DNA of 13,897 nt from Betaproteobacteria bacterium SG8_40 (lineage in GTDB: Bacteria; Pseudomonadota; Gammaproteobacteria; Burkholderiales; Eutrophovitaceae). Positions 1 to 6,852 of the stretch are shown here, one piece after another. Made by a program: the position numbers and the translations under genes. Location of the stretch: contig LJTS01000073.1 of the NCBI GenBank assembly GCA_001304425.1, positions 1-13,897 on the forward strand, given 5' to 3'. Each line of letters opens with the position of its first letter. The first letter of the stretch is position 1. The notes below the pieces were generated by a model, which saw only the letters and a program-made list of their open reading frames with translations, was not told where the DNA came from and ran no database searches.

Positions 1-22
1 TCGGGCAATAAAAACCGATAAC

Positions 23-28
23 GGGAGG
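23..28 (+). promoter_or_regulatory. Ribosome binding site of the thiolase gene
   Basis: GGGAGG lies 9 bases before the ATG at 38. The strong match to the anti-Shine-Dalgarno sequence at normal spacing fixes the start of the thiolase. Confidence 0.8.
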
Positions 29-37
29 TATGCGGCA

Positions 38-1228
38 ATGAGCAAAATACGTGAGGTTGTGGTGGCATCGGGCGTGCGCACCGCAATCGGGGACTACGGC
101 GGGTCACTGAAGGACTTCGCACCGACCGACCTGGCAGCGCGCTGTATCACAGAGGCATTGTCTCGCGCCGGCGTGGCCGGAGCGGAAGTCGGCCACGTGG
201 TTTTCGGTAACGTCATTCACACCGAATCGAAAGACATGTACCTGTCGCGCGTTGCCGCGATGAACGGAGGCATTCCCAAGGAAGTGCCGGCAATGACGTT
301 GAACCGGCTTTGCGGCAGCGGATTGCAGGCAATTGTCAGCGCCGCGCAGATCATCGCATTGGGCGATGCCGACATCGCCGTTGCGGGCGGGGCCGAATCG
401 ATGAGCCGCTCGAACTACTGGCTGCCGACGGCACGCTGGGGAACCAAAATGGGGGACCAGGCACTCGTCGATGTGTTGCTCGGCGCGCTGTCGGACCCGT
501 TCGAAGGCATGCACATGGGCGTGACCGCGGAGAACGTGGCAAAAAAATACGGCCTTACGCGCGACGAGCAAGACGCTTTTTCACTCGAATCACACCGCCG
601 CGCCGCAAACGCCATTGCAAAGGGTTGGTTTACCGATCAGATCCTGCCCATCGAAATCAAGGAGCGCAAGGCGACACGCGTGTTCAACACCGATGAGCAC
701 GTTCGAAGCGATGTTACCGAGGAAAATCTTGCCAAGCTGCGCGCCGTGTTCAAGAAAGACGGCACGGTGACCGCCGGCAACGCCTCCGGCATCAATGACG
801 GCGCTGCTGCCATGGTGCTGATGGAGCGCAGTACTGCTGAAAAACGCGGCATTCAACCGCTGGCCAGGCTTGTTGCCTACGGACATGGCGGCGTCGAGCC
901 GGAATTAATGGGGCTGGGCCCGATACCCGCAGTGAAAATGGCGATGGGCAAAGCCGGATTGAAAGTCGGCGACATGGATGTCATCGAATCCAATGAGGCA
1001 TTCGCGGCACAGGCATGCGCCGTCGCCAAGGACCTGGGTTTCGATCCGGCGAAAACCAACCCGAACGGCGGCGCTGTTGCACTCGGGCATCCGGTTGGCG
1101 CCACCGGCTGCATCATCAGTGTCAAGGCGCTGTACGAACTGCAGCGAATTGGCGGCAAGTATGCGCTTGCCACCATGTGCATCGGAGGCGGCCAGGGGAT
1201 TGCCGCAATTTACGAACGTATCGGCTAG
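38..1228 (+). CDS. bktB: Beta-ketothiolase / acetyl-CoA C-acetyltransferase (BktB-like)
   Basis: Thiolase II family enzyme of 396 residues, the usual length. It condenses two acyl-CoA units (acetyl-CoA, or acetyl- plus propionyl-CoA) to a 3-ketoacyl-CoA, the entry step to PHA synthesis, and can run in reverse for degradation. All catalytic features are visible: nucleophilic Cys92 in NRLCGSGLQA, His351 in GHPVGATG, and the acid/base Cys381 in CIGGGQGIA near the C-terminus. The N-terminal stretch (VRTAIG, GGSLKD, VVFGNVI) closely resembles Cupriavidus BktB as I remember it, more than PhaA, so the BktB name is by resemblance. The ATG has a strong ribosome binding site. The gene stands alone, with a convergent gene after it. 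A phasin gene lies about 1 kb downstream, which fits a PHA role. The reaction is confident; chain-length preference is not readable from sequence. Confidence 0.93.
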   Translation: MSKIREVVVASGVRTAIGDYGGSLKDFAPTDLAARCITEALSRAGVAGAEVGHVVFGNVIHTESKDMYLSRVAAMNGGIPKEVPAMTLNRLCGSGLQAIVSAAQIIALGDADIAVAGGAESMSRSNYWLPTARWGTKMGDQALVDVLLGALSDPFEGMHMGVTAENVAKKYGLTRDEQDAFSLESHRRAANAIAKGWFTDQILPIEIKERKATRVFNTDEHVRSDVTEENLAKLRAVFKKDGTVTAGNASGINDGAAAMVLMERSTAEKRGIQPLARLVAYGHGGVEPELMGLGPIPAVKMAMGKAGLKVGDMDVIESNEAFAAQACAVAKDLGFDPAKTNPNGGAVALGHPVGATGCIISVKALYELQRIGGKYALATMCIGGGQGIAAIYERIG

Positions 1229-1240
1229 CCTGCCGCCGGT

Positions 1241-1271
1241 GAGCGCGACGGCCATGCGCCGCTTCGCGCTC
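1241..1271. terminator. Strong hairpin between convergent genes
   Basis: Perfect 8-bp inverted repeat, GAGCGCGA (1241-1248) and TCGCGCTC (1264-1271). A further 4-bp stem CGGC/GCCG (1249-1252 with 1258-1261) sits inside, separated by a two-base bulge. It lies 13 bases past the thiolase stop and 50 bases past the stop of the opposing membrane-protein gene. There is no T-run on either strand, so it is not a classical intrinsic terminator. A role as 3'-end-stabilising or bidirectional termination hairpin is inferred from position. Confidence 0.5.
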
Positions 1272-1321
1272 GCGGTCCGTTCGAATCGACGAATAGCACG
1301 GCACGAAGCGCGGCCAGGGGA

Positions 1322-2077
1322 TCACGCAACCGAGCCACCGGCATTACCCTGCCCCTCGCGGATCCGTGCCAGCTCACTCAAGCACAGGCAGGTGAACGCA
1401 AGCGCCGAGAAAACCGGCGCGACCAGATTGATCAGCGGAATAAAGTAGAGCAGGCCCGTCGCCAGGCCGAGAACGAACAAGTCAGAAAAGCGCTCGGAGA
1501 ATACGCGCTGCATCTCCTGCGCATCGGCGTGTTCGGCAAGAGCATCGTAACGGAACAGTCTTTGATTCAGGTAGGCCGACAGCGCCCAGGGAATCACCAC
1601 TGCGAGCGGGCCGAGAAGCAGCCACAAGGGCAAGGTCGCGATCCACAGCAGTCCAAACGCGAAAATGGCGACCACGGCGTTGAAGATGCCGCCGATGAAC
1701 GTGCCCCCGCTTCTTCGCTCCAGGCCCGGGAAGTCACGCCGCGACACATGCGCAACGAGCATTGGCATTGCGAAAACAGCCGAGATCAGCATCGCCGTTG
1801 CCATCGTCGCGGGAGCAATGAGCAACAGCAGGATCAACCCGGCGGCAAAGCCGGTGAAGCGGGAAACGTCCAACCTGGCCATCCAACCGTCACTACCGAT
1901 GCCCAGCAGCAGCGATTCAATGCCGCTGGTCCAGCTGTCCCAGAACCACCAGGATATCCCCGCCCACAAGAGCAACGCAGCAACGGCGGGCAACAGCATC
2001 ACCACCAGGATGGCTGGATGAAGCATGTTGCGCAACGCATCGCGGAGCGCCAGAAGCGCATGCCGATAAGCGCTCAT
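1322..2077 (-). CDS. EI24 domain (CysZ-like) integral membrane protein
   Basis: 251-residue membrane protein with hydrophobic blocks at about residues 20-46, 72-110, 128-168 and 195-232. The pattern of paired long helices, with a mid-protein FPGLERR / GGTF stretch and a C-terminal arginine-rich tail, is that of the EI24/CysZ family (PF07264). In enterobacteria CysZ is an inner-membrane sulfate transporter that supplies cysteine synthesis. No cys genes are near, so sulfate transport should not be assumed; betaproteobacterial EI24 proteins are usually annotated only by domain. The ATG start at 2077 has only a weak ribosome binding site, but the first helix follows directly and nothing upstream suggests a longer protein. 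It is divergent from the phasin unit, so the 2078-2169 stretch probably holds its promoter, which I could not pinpoint. Confidence 0.75.
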   Translation of the reverse strand: MSAYRHALLALRDALRNMLHPAILVVMLLPAVAALLLWAGISWWFWDSWTSGIESLLLGIGSDGWMARLDVSRFTGFAAGLILLLLIAPATMATAMLISAVFAMPMLVAHVSRRDFPGLERRSGGTFIGGIFNAVVAIFAFGLLWIATLPLWLLLGPLAVVIPWALSAYLNQRLFRYDALAEHADAQEMQRVFSERFSDLFVLGLATGLLYFIPLINLVAPVFSALAFTCLCLSELARIREGQGNAGGSVA

Positions 2078-2169
2078 CCGTGACCGTAATTTTCTAACTG
2101 ATTGTTAAATATGACCATTATTTCCATGAACGCCCTCCCGAAGGCACCCAAAATAGTCTGCAACGGCTC

Positions 2170-2197
2170 TTGACAACGGGCTGCGTAGGGGTATAGT
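2170..2197 (+). promoter_or_regulatory. Sigma70-type promoter of the phasin gene
   Basis: A perfect -35 box TTGACA (2170-2175) and a -10 box TATAGT (2192-2197) are separated by 16 bp. The expected transcription start is near 2204, giving a leader of about 100 bases. Phasins are among the most abundant proteins in PHA-storing cells, which fits so strong a promoter. The boxes are read directly; activity is inferred. Confidence 0.8.
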
Positions 2198-2206
2198 ACG
2201 GCCCTG

Positions 2207-2223
2207 TTGGTGCACCGCACAAA
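2207..2223. promoter_or_regulatory. Dyad at the phasin start site, candidate PhaR operator
   Basis: TTGGTGC (2207-2213) and GCACAAA (2217-2223) form an inverted repeat with 3-bp spacer and one mismatch per 7-bp arm. It overlaps the first transcribed bases (about +4 to +20), a classical repressor position. In PHA producers the phasin promoter is repressed by PhaR, which binds TGC/GCA-rich dyads and is released by PHA. Assignment to PhaR is inference; no regulator gene is in the window. Confidence 0.45.
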
Positions 2224-2291
2224 AGTCGCGGTTGAGCCCATCACCGAATTCAGAAGTTGGCTTCAAGTTTAGTGGTTACTTCATTCATTTC

Positions 2292-2297
2292 AGGAGA
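2292..2297 (+). promoter_or_regulatory. Ribosome binding site of the phasin gene
   Basis: AGGAGA lies 5 bases before the ATG at 2303, a strong Shine-Dalgarno match that decides the phasin start. Confidence 0.8.
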
Positions 2298-2302
2298 TTG
2301 TT

Positions 2303-2611
2303 ATGCCGACCGTTATTGAGCAAATGACTGCAGCACAAAAGGAAAATATCAACACGACGGTTGCCCTCGCCGGCATCGCCGCTACCACCGCCGAAAAAGC
2401 CCTGGATCTGAACGTCGCCGCGATCAAGAGCGCGATGACCACTGCCACCGAGAACGGCAAGGCGCTTGCTGAAGCCAAAGACGTGCAGGGCATCACCGCC
2501 ATGCAATCCCAGTTCGCCCAGCCGGCTTTCGAAGCGCTTGCCTCCTATCTGAAGGACAGCTACGAAATCATGTCGGAAGCGCAAAACGAGTTCGGCAAGA
2601 TCGTCGAGTAA
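2303..2611 (+). CDS. phaP: Phasin, N-terminal part (prematurely stopped)
   Basis: 102-residue product forming the first 57 % of a PhaP-type phasin (Phasin_2 family, PF09361). Phasins are amphipathic helical proteins that coat PHA granules and control their size and number. The sequence is alanine-rich and helical, opens with the family-like EQMTAAQKENINT, and carries AKDVQGITAMQSQF and YEIMSEAQNEFGKIVE, matching the layout of Cupriavidus PhaP1. It ends in TAA (2609-2611) created by an exact 26-bp tandem duplication. Deleting one copy joins it through Ser-Lys to the 74-residue frame at 2641, giving 178 residues, close to the roughly 190 typical of the family. Promoter, ribosome binding site and terminator of the unit are intact, so the lesion is either recent, artefactual, or tolerated as a split phasin. 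Confidence 0.88.
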   Translation: MPTVIEQMTAAQKENINTTVALAGIAATTAEKALDLNVAAIKSAMTTATENGKALAEAKDVQGITAMQSQFAQPAFEALASYLKDSYEIMSEAQNEFGKIVE

Positions 2612-2635
2612 ACGAGTTCGGCAAGATCGTCGAGT
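2584..2635 (+). repeat. Perfect 26-bp tandem duplication inside the phasin gene
   Basis: Bases 2584-2609 and 2610-2635 are identical, two adjacent copies of a 26-bp unit that starts AAACGAGTTCGG and ends GTCGAGT. The unit length is not a multiple of three, so the second copy shifts the frame and produces the TAA stop at the junction. Both halves of the phasin read normally on either side. I found no flanking inverted repeats that would suggest a mobile element. Confidence 0.97.
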
Positions 2636-2640
2636 CCAAG

Positions 2641-2865
2641 ATGACCGAGGTCAACAAGATTATCGTATCCGGCCTCGACCAGGCCGAAAAAAACGCTCCG
2701 GCCGGCTCTGACATGGCCGTCGCGGCGATGAAATCGGCCATTGCTGCCGCCAACCAGACCTATGATGCCCTGGCCAAGGCCGGAAAGCAGGTCCAGGAAG
2801 TTACCTCCGCCACGGTAAATACCACCGTACGCCAGGCCCCTTCCAAGAAAAAAGCCGCAGCCTGA
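2641..2865 (+). CDS. phaP: Phasin, C-terminal part (out of frame with the N-terminal part)
   Basis: 74-residue frame holding the rest of the PhaP phasin. The EKNAPAGSDMAVAAMKSAI and ANQTYDALAKAGKQ segments correspond to the C-terminal helix of PhaP1-type proteins, and the lysine/alanine tail (KKKAAA) is typical of the family. The first ATG in this frame is at 2641, 29 bases after the upstream stop; no proper ribosome binding site precedes it, so expression would need reinitiation or a frameshift. In the undamaged gene this ATG would be an internal Met105. Best read as the downstream piece of one interrupted gene, 2303-2865. A functional two-part phasin is possible but unsupported. Confidence 0.75.
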   Translation: MTEVNKIIVSGLDQAEKNAPAGSDMAVAAMKSAIAAANQTYDALAKAGKQVQEVTSATVNTTVRQAPSKKKAAA

Positions 2866-2890
2866 TCGGCGCAACACGTCAACACCCCGA

Positions 2891-2919
2891 AAGCCCCCGG
2901 ATTTTCCGGGGGCTTTTTT
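2891..2919 (+). terminator. Rho-independent terminator of the phasin unit
   Basis: A perfect 10-bp stem, AAGCCCCCGG (2891-2900) with CCGGGGGCTT (2906-2915), has a 5-base loop ATTTT and a run of six T (2914-2919). It starts 25 bases after the phasin stop codon at 2863-2865. Intrinsic terminators rarely come clearer. Confidence 0.95.
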
Positions 2920-3084
2920 GTGCCCGCCGCATTCGCGGCGACATTGCACGGCTGCGCCGATACATTGCCTGCGACCCGTCGCAGACGCGCACCAAGCGAT
3001 TAGAATCAGGCCTGTGAGACATCAAATCCGAAAACGTCCACACCCCACGCATGTGTGCCCGGTTGCATATCCCGTGTCCTGCCG

Positions 3085-4746
3085 ATGACCCGCCTTACTG
3101 AACGCCCCAGCTGGAAAGCCCTGAAAGCACATGCCGCGCGTCCCGACGCGACGGACATTATCGGCCTGTTCGAACGCGACCCGCAGCGCGCCGCGGCTTT
3201 CAGCATGGAGGCAGGCGGCCTGTTTCTCGACTTCTCCAAGAACCCGGTGTCCCGGGAAACGCTCGCACTGCTGCTGTCGCTGGCCGAACAGGCAAGCCTC
3301 GAGCAGCAGATACAGGCAATGTTCGAGGGACGCCGGGTCAATACCACTGAAAACCGGCCGGCATTGCATACCGCCTTGCGCAACCGGTCGCAACGCCCCG
3401 TACTGGTCGATGGCCGCGACGTCATGCCCGATGTCAGAGCGGTCCTCGAACGGGTGCGCGTTTTCTCTGAGGCAATTCGCAACGGTGAAGCGCGCGGTGC
3501 TGCCGGCAAGCCCTTTACCGACGTGGTCAATATCGGCATTGGCGGCTCCGATCTTGGGCCGCTGACCGTATGCGAAGCATTGCGGCCTTTTGCCCGAAGC
3601 GGCCCGCGCGTCCACTTCGTGTCGAACGTCGATGGCGCGCATCTGGCAGCAACCCTGGCCGACCTGGAAGCGGAGACGACACTTTTCATCGTTTCATCCA
3701 AGACGTTTACGACGCAGGAGACGATGACAAATGCCCGATCTGCCCGTAAGTGGCTACTCACCAATTTAGCTGGCAGCTACGCACAGGATGATGTCCTTGG
3801 CCGCCATTTTGCGGCCGCCTCGACCAACCTGGAGGAAACCGGCAGGTTCGGCATCAAGCCGGAACAGGTATTCGGCTTCTGGGACTGGGTTGGCGGCCGC
3901 TACTCGCTTTGGTCGGCCATTGGCTTACCGATCGCGCTGGCGGTCGGATTCGAACGGTTCGAGCAGTTGCTGGCGGGCGCCCACACCATCGATGAGCATT
4001 TCCGCACGGCACCCCCGGAAAAGAACATGCCGATCCTGCTGGCGCTGATCGGGATCTGGCATTCGAACTTCCTCGCCGCACCCTCGTATGCCGTGCTTCC
4101 ATATGCGCAGGATCTGGCCTGGCTGCCAATGCACCTTCAGCAACTCGACATGGAAAGCAACGGCAAACGAATCGACCGTGCCGGCGCTCCGGTCGACTAT
4201 GCCACGGGACCCGTTATCTGGGGAGCGCCGGGCACCAATGGCCAGCATGCTTTTTTTCAGCATCTTCACCAGGGAACCCGCGTCACCCCCTGCGATTTCA
4301 TCCTCGCCGCGAGGAGCGAATGGGACATGCCGGGGCATCACGACATCCTCCTGGCAAACGGCATTGCGCAGTCAGAGGCGCTCCTGCGCGGACGCAGCCC
4401 CGAGGAAGTCCTTGACGAAATCGGCGCTCAGGCAGGCGACGACAAGGAAACCCGCAGGCTCGCAGTGCACCGGAGTTTCCCCGGGAATCGCCCGAGTAAT
4501 ACTATTGTTGTCGATCGCCTTGACGCGAGCGCGGTCGGCGCGCTGATTGCGCTGTACGAACACAAGGTATTCGTGCAGGGGGCAATCTGGAATATCAACT
4601 CATTCGATCAGTGGGGTGTCGAGCTTGGCAAAGGCCTCGCCAAAGACGTGTTGAACGACCTGCACGAGGGCAAGGCCGCCGCCGGCCATGATCCCTCTAC
4701 CAGCGCGCTGATAGAGCGAATCTGCACATTGAGGGACAAACAATGA
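3085..4746 (+). CDS. pgi: Glucose-6-phosphate isomerase
   Basis: Interconverts glucose-6-phosphate and fructose-6-phosphate in the cytoplasm (glycolysis/gluconeogenesis). With the ATG at 3085 it has 553 residues, against 549 in E. coli. Visible are the sugar-phosphate segment NIGIGGSDLGP from residue 149, the family signature DWVGGRYSLWSAIG with Arg272, catalytic Glu357 in DMESNGKR, His388 in TNGQHAFFQ, and Lys516 in the second signature FDQWGVELGK. The last three sit one to two residues off the E. coli numbers. A GTG at 3055 would add ten residues, but neither start has a good ribosome binding site; I chose the ATG because the protein then starts like other family members. Its stop overlaps the start of the next gene. 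The phasin terminator upstream separates it from that unit, so it must have its own promoter, which I could not identify. Confidence 0.96.
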   Translation: MTRLTERPSWKALKAHAARPDATDIIGLFERDPQRAAAFSMEAGGLFLDFSKNPVSRETLALLLSLAEQASLEQQIQAMFEGRRVNTTENRPALHTALRNRSQRPVLVDGRDVMPDVRAVLERVRVFSEAIRNGEARGAAGKPFTDVVNIGIGGSDLGPLTVCEALRPFARSGPRVHFVSNVDGAHLAATLADLEAETTLFIVSSKTFTTQETMTNARSARKWLLTNLAGSYAQDDVLGRHFAAASTNLEETGRFGIKPEQVFGFWDWVGGRYSLWSAIGLPIALAVGFERFEQLLAGAHTIDEHFRTAPPEKNMPILLALIGIWHSNFLAAPSYAVLPYAQDLAWLPMHLQQLDMESNGKRIDRAGAPVDYATGPVIWGAPGTNGQHAFFQHLHQGTRVTPCDFILAARSEWDMPGHHDILLANGIAQSEALLRGRSPEEVLDEIGAQAGDDKETRRLAVHRSFPGNRPSNTIVVDRLDASAVGALIALYEHKVFVQGAIWNINSFDQWGVELGKGLAKDVLNDLHEGKAAAGHDPSTSALIERICTLRDKQ

Positions 4747-4949
4747 ATGAAGACAATTTCAACATGAGCATCCGCAAGTTTCTGAAAATGACCGGCGTAG
4801 GTTCGCAACGCGAGATCGAGCAGGCGGTCGCAAAGGCGCTTGCCGAAGGCAAACTCGAAGGCATCGGGAAACTGCCGGTGTCGATGAAGCTCACCATCCC
4901 CTCTCTCGATCTGGACGTGAGTTTTGACGGCGACATCACGCTGGAATGA
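4743..4949 (+). CDS. Small conserved protein, DUF6494-like
   Basis: 68-residue soluble, acidic protein of unknown function. The opening MNEDNFNMSIRKFLK, a helical QREIEQAVAKALAEGKLEG segment, a beta-prone stretch MKLTIPSLDLDVSFDGD and a C-terminal ITLE match what I recall of the DUF6494 family. The start ATG overlaps the pgi stop as ATGA (4743-4746), so it is almost certainly co-transcribed and translationally coupled with pgi. No catalytic motif, cysteine or membrane segment is visible. The family name is from memory; the gene itself is well supported by the overlap and family-like sequence. Confidence 0.8.
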   Translation: MNEDNFNMSIRKFLKMTGVGSQREIEQAVAKALAEGKLEGIGKLPVSMKLTIPSLDLDVSFDGDITLE

Positions 4950-5047
4950 TCGCCCGGAAACTTGCTGGAACCGGGGAGCCTGACACCGGCGGGGCATTTG
5001 CGCCGCTGCGCAACAGCGGGCCATGCCGACAGTTCGGGCTACGGGTT

Positions 5048-5485
5048 TCAATTCTCCCGGCAGACCGAACCGGCGAGGCCATGTTCAGACCCGTATGAAG
5101 TTCGCCCGGTAGGCTCGAGAGCAGGCATCCAGCGCGCCAGGAAACGCCGGTCCTGGCAAATGGAGTTGCCACACATAGGCGATGTATTGGACGGCACGTG
5201 CTGTTGCAGAAACTCCAGCATCTGCACTTCCACCTGCGCTTCGTCCAGAGAGGAACTCTTGACCTTCTCGACGAGGCCGCTGCGCGCGTGCGTTGACTTG
5301 TTCCACTGGTCCATCCCGTCGAGGATTTCGGCACTTTGATGCACCACCAGGACCGGCGATTCAGCAACCGTTTGCAACTGCGAGTCCGTAATCACGACCG
5401 CAACCTCGATGATGCGGTCGCCGTCCGGATTCAACCCGGTCATCTCCATGTCAAGCCAGATCAGATTGTTAGCGTCTTGTGCCAT
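5048..5485 (-). pseudogene. orn: Oligoribonuclease with internal deletion and shifted C-terminus
   Basis: Orn is a DEDDh 3'-5' exoribonuclease that degrades 2-5-nt RNAs and the c-di-GMP breakdown product pGpG. Residues 1-124 are normal: NNLIWLDMEMTGLNP with metal ligands Asp12 and Glu14, VVHQSAEIL, SPMCGNSICQDRRF with Asp112, ending MPALE. After that the frame turns into unrelated sequence to a stop at 5048. The true family C-terminus, AYRANFIRV followed by stop, is present immediately after Leu-Glu but in another frame (stop at 5085-5087). About 47 residues are therefore missing, including the family's catalytic His and final Asp (His158 and Asp163 by E. coli numbering), and the deletion is out of frame. 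The product as read should be inactive. The gene is divergent from the M48 protease, the usual arrangement. No clear ribosome binding site precedes the ATG at 5485. Confidence 0.9.
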
Positions 5486-5530
5486 AATGATTTGAAGTTT
5501 TGAAAAGCATTTTCCGTTGAATTTTCATTG

Positions 5531-5548
5531 GGATATTCTGTCATATCC
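5531..5548. promoter_or_regulatory. Dyad in the orn / M48 protease intergenic region
   Basis: Perfect 6-bp inverted repeat GGATAT - 6 bases - ATATCC, centred about 39 bases before the protease ATG in an AT-rich divergent promoter region. It could be an operator or a leader hairpin. No regulator is assigned. Confidence 0.35.
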
Positions 5549-5578
5549 AGCACCAGCACCCAATCAGAAACGATAGTC

Positions 5579-6829
5579 ATGAATACCTTCTCCATCCTGT
5601 TCCTCATCGCTGTCTCGGTTGCAGCGTTGACCCGGCTCTGGCTGGCATTCCGCCACGTCAGGTACGTTAGCGCACATCGTGCCAGCGTGCCCGCAGCGTT
5701 TGCGGCGGATGTCGCGCTCGATGCACACCAGAAGGCCGCCGATTACACAGTAGCCAAGTCGCGGTTCTCAATGGCAGGCATCATTTTCAATGCCGTTGTA
5801 TTGCTGGCGCTGACTTTCGGCGGCATCCTGCAGGGACTGTACGACGTCACCGGTAATTTCCTGGACAATGAACTCGGCCGCGGCCTGCTGTTCTTCGCCT
5901 TGTTCAGCCTGCTGATGACCCTCATCGACGTGCCGTTTGATATATACCGTACGTTTGTGGTCGAAGAAAAATTCGGTTTCAACAAGATGACGCCGACCCT
6001 GTTCGTCAAGGATCTCTTCGTCGGCCTTGCGGTGTCCGCAGTGCTGGGATTGCCTTTCCTCGCCATCCTGCTGTGGCTGATGGGCACCGCTGGAGAACAC
6101 TGGTGGCTGTATGCGTGGATTGCGGGAATCGCCTTCTGGCTTTTCGTCCAGTTTATTTCGCCCACCGTCATCGCGCCGTTGTTCAACAAGTTCTCGCCGC
6201 TCGAGAACCCGGAACTCAAGCAGCGCATCGAAAGCCTGCTAAAACGCTGTGGCTTCCAGTCCAAGGGGCTTTTCGTGATGGACGGCAGCAAGCGCAGCAG
6301 TCACGGCAATGCCTACTTCACCGGTTTCGGCAAATCAAAGCGAATCGTGTTTTTCGACACCCTGGTGGAGCGCCATGACGGTCCCGAGGTCGAAGCCGTG
6401 CTGGCCCACGAACTCGGCCATTTCAAGCTGCACCACGTGCTGAAACTCACAGCCATGTTTGCGGTGCTCGGTTTCGTTTTCTTCTGGCTGCTCGGACTGG
6501 CGCAGGATACTGCCTGGCTGTTCACCGGGCTGAATGTCGCGTACCCGGCCCCGGATGCACTGGTTCTGACGGTTTTCTATCTGGCGCTGCCCCCTTTCCT
6601 GTTTTTCGTGCGGCCGTTGCTGGCAGCCTACCTGCGCAAGAACGAATTTGAAGCAGATGCCTACGCCGCCGAGTACGCGCCTGCCAGTGACCTGGTGCGT
6701 GCACTGGTGAAGCTGTACAAGGACAACGCCTCGACGCTGACGCCTGATCCCCTGCATTCGGCTTTCTACGACTCCCATCCTCCGGCGGCATTACGTATCG
6801 CCCGCCTGGAACAACTCTCAAAGGCCTGA
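5579..6829 (+). CDS. M48 family (Ste24/CAAX-protease-like) membrane zinc metallopeptidase
   Basis: 416-residue integral membrane protease of the Ste24 type. It has an N-terminal helix at about residues 3-15, further helices near 62-80, 97-115, 145-170 and 175-200, the zinc motif HELGH at 277-281 (LAHELGHFKLHH), two helices after it (about 292-310 and 325-350), and the third zinc ligand Glu358 in NEFEADAYAAEYA. GSKRSSHGNAYFTGFGKSKR before the motif is also family-typical. In bacteria such proteins probably handle membrane-protein quality control; CAAX processing as in yeast is not expected. The ATG at 5579 gives the usual Ste24 length; a TTG at 5528 would add 17 residues that look non-coding. 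The pterin dehydratase follows after 23 bases, so both probably form an operon. Confidence 0.93.
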   Translation: MNTFSILFLIAVSVAALTRLWLAFRHVRYVSAHRASVPAAFAADVALDAHQKAADYTVAKSRFSMAGIIFNAVVLLALTFGGILQGLYDVTGNFLDNELGRGLLFFALFSLLMTLIDVPFDIYRTFVVEEKFGFNKMTPTLFVKDLFVGLAVSAVLGLPFLAILLWLMGTAGEHWWLYAWIAGIAFWLFVQFISPTVIAPLFNKFSPLENPELKQRIESLLKRCGFQSKGLFVMDGSKRSSHGNAYFTGFGKSKRIVFFDTLVERHDGPEVEAVLAHELGHFKLHHVLKLTAMFAVLGFVFFWLLGLAQDTAWLFTGLNVAYPAPDALVLTVFYLALPPFLFFVRPLLAAYLRKNEFEADAYAAEYAPASDLVRALVKLYKDNASTLTPDPLHSAFYDSHPPAALRIARLEQLSKA

Positions 6830-6852
6830 CAACCTCCGACAGGTGACCCGAC

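Noticed and set aside
104..571. 155-codon open frame on the minus strand inside the thiolase gene
   Set aside because: Shadow of the high-GC thiolase coding frame; composition rich in Arg, His and Cys, no family resemblance and no ribosome binding site.
1529..2083. 184-codon plus-strand frame opposite the EI24 protein
   Set aside because: Antisense of a clear membrane protein; its Gln/Arg/His-rich translation is the expected complement of hydrophobic codons.
2560..2949. Minus-strand frame covering phasin and terminator
   Set aside because: Glycine-rich antisense of alanine codons; it runs through the terminator and matches no family.
3001..3006. TAGAAT as a -10 box for pgi
   Set aside because: No acceptable -35 box lies 15-19 bp upstream; the nearest TTGCCT is about 30 bp away.
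3006..3764. 252-codon minus-strand frame over the start of pgi
   Set aside because: pgi on the plus strand has its active-site residues and both signatures; the antisense frame is Ser/Arg-rich and featureless.
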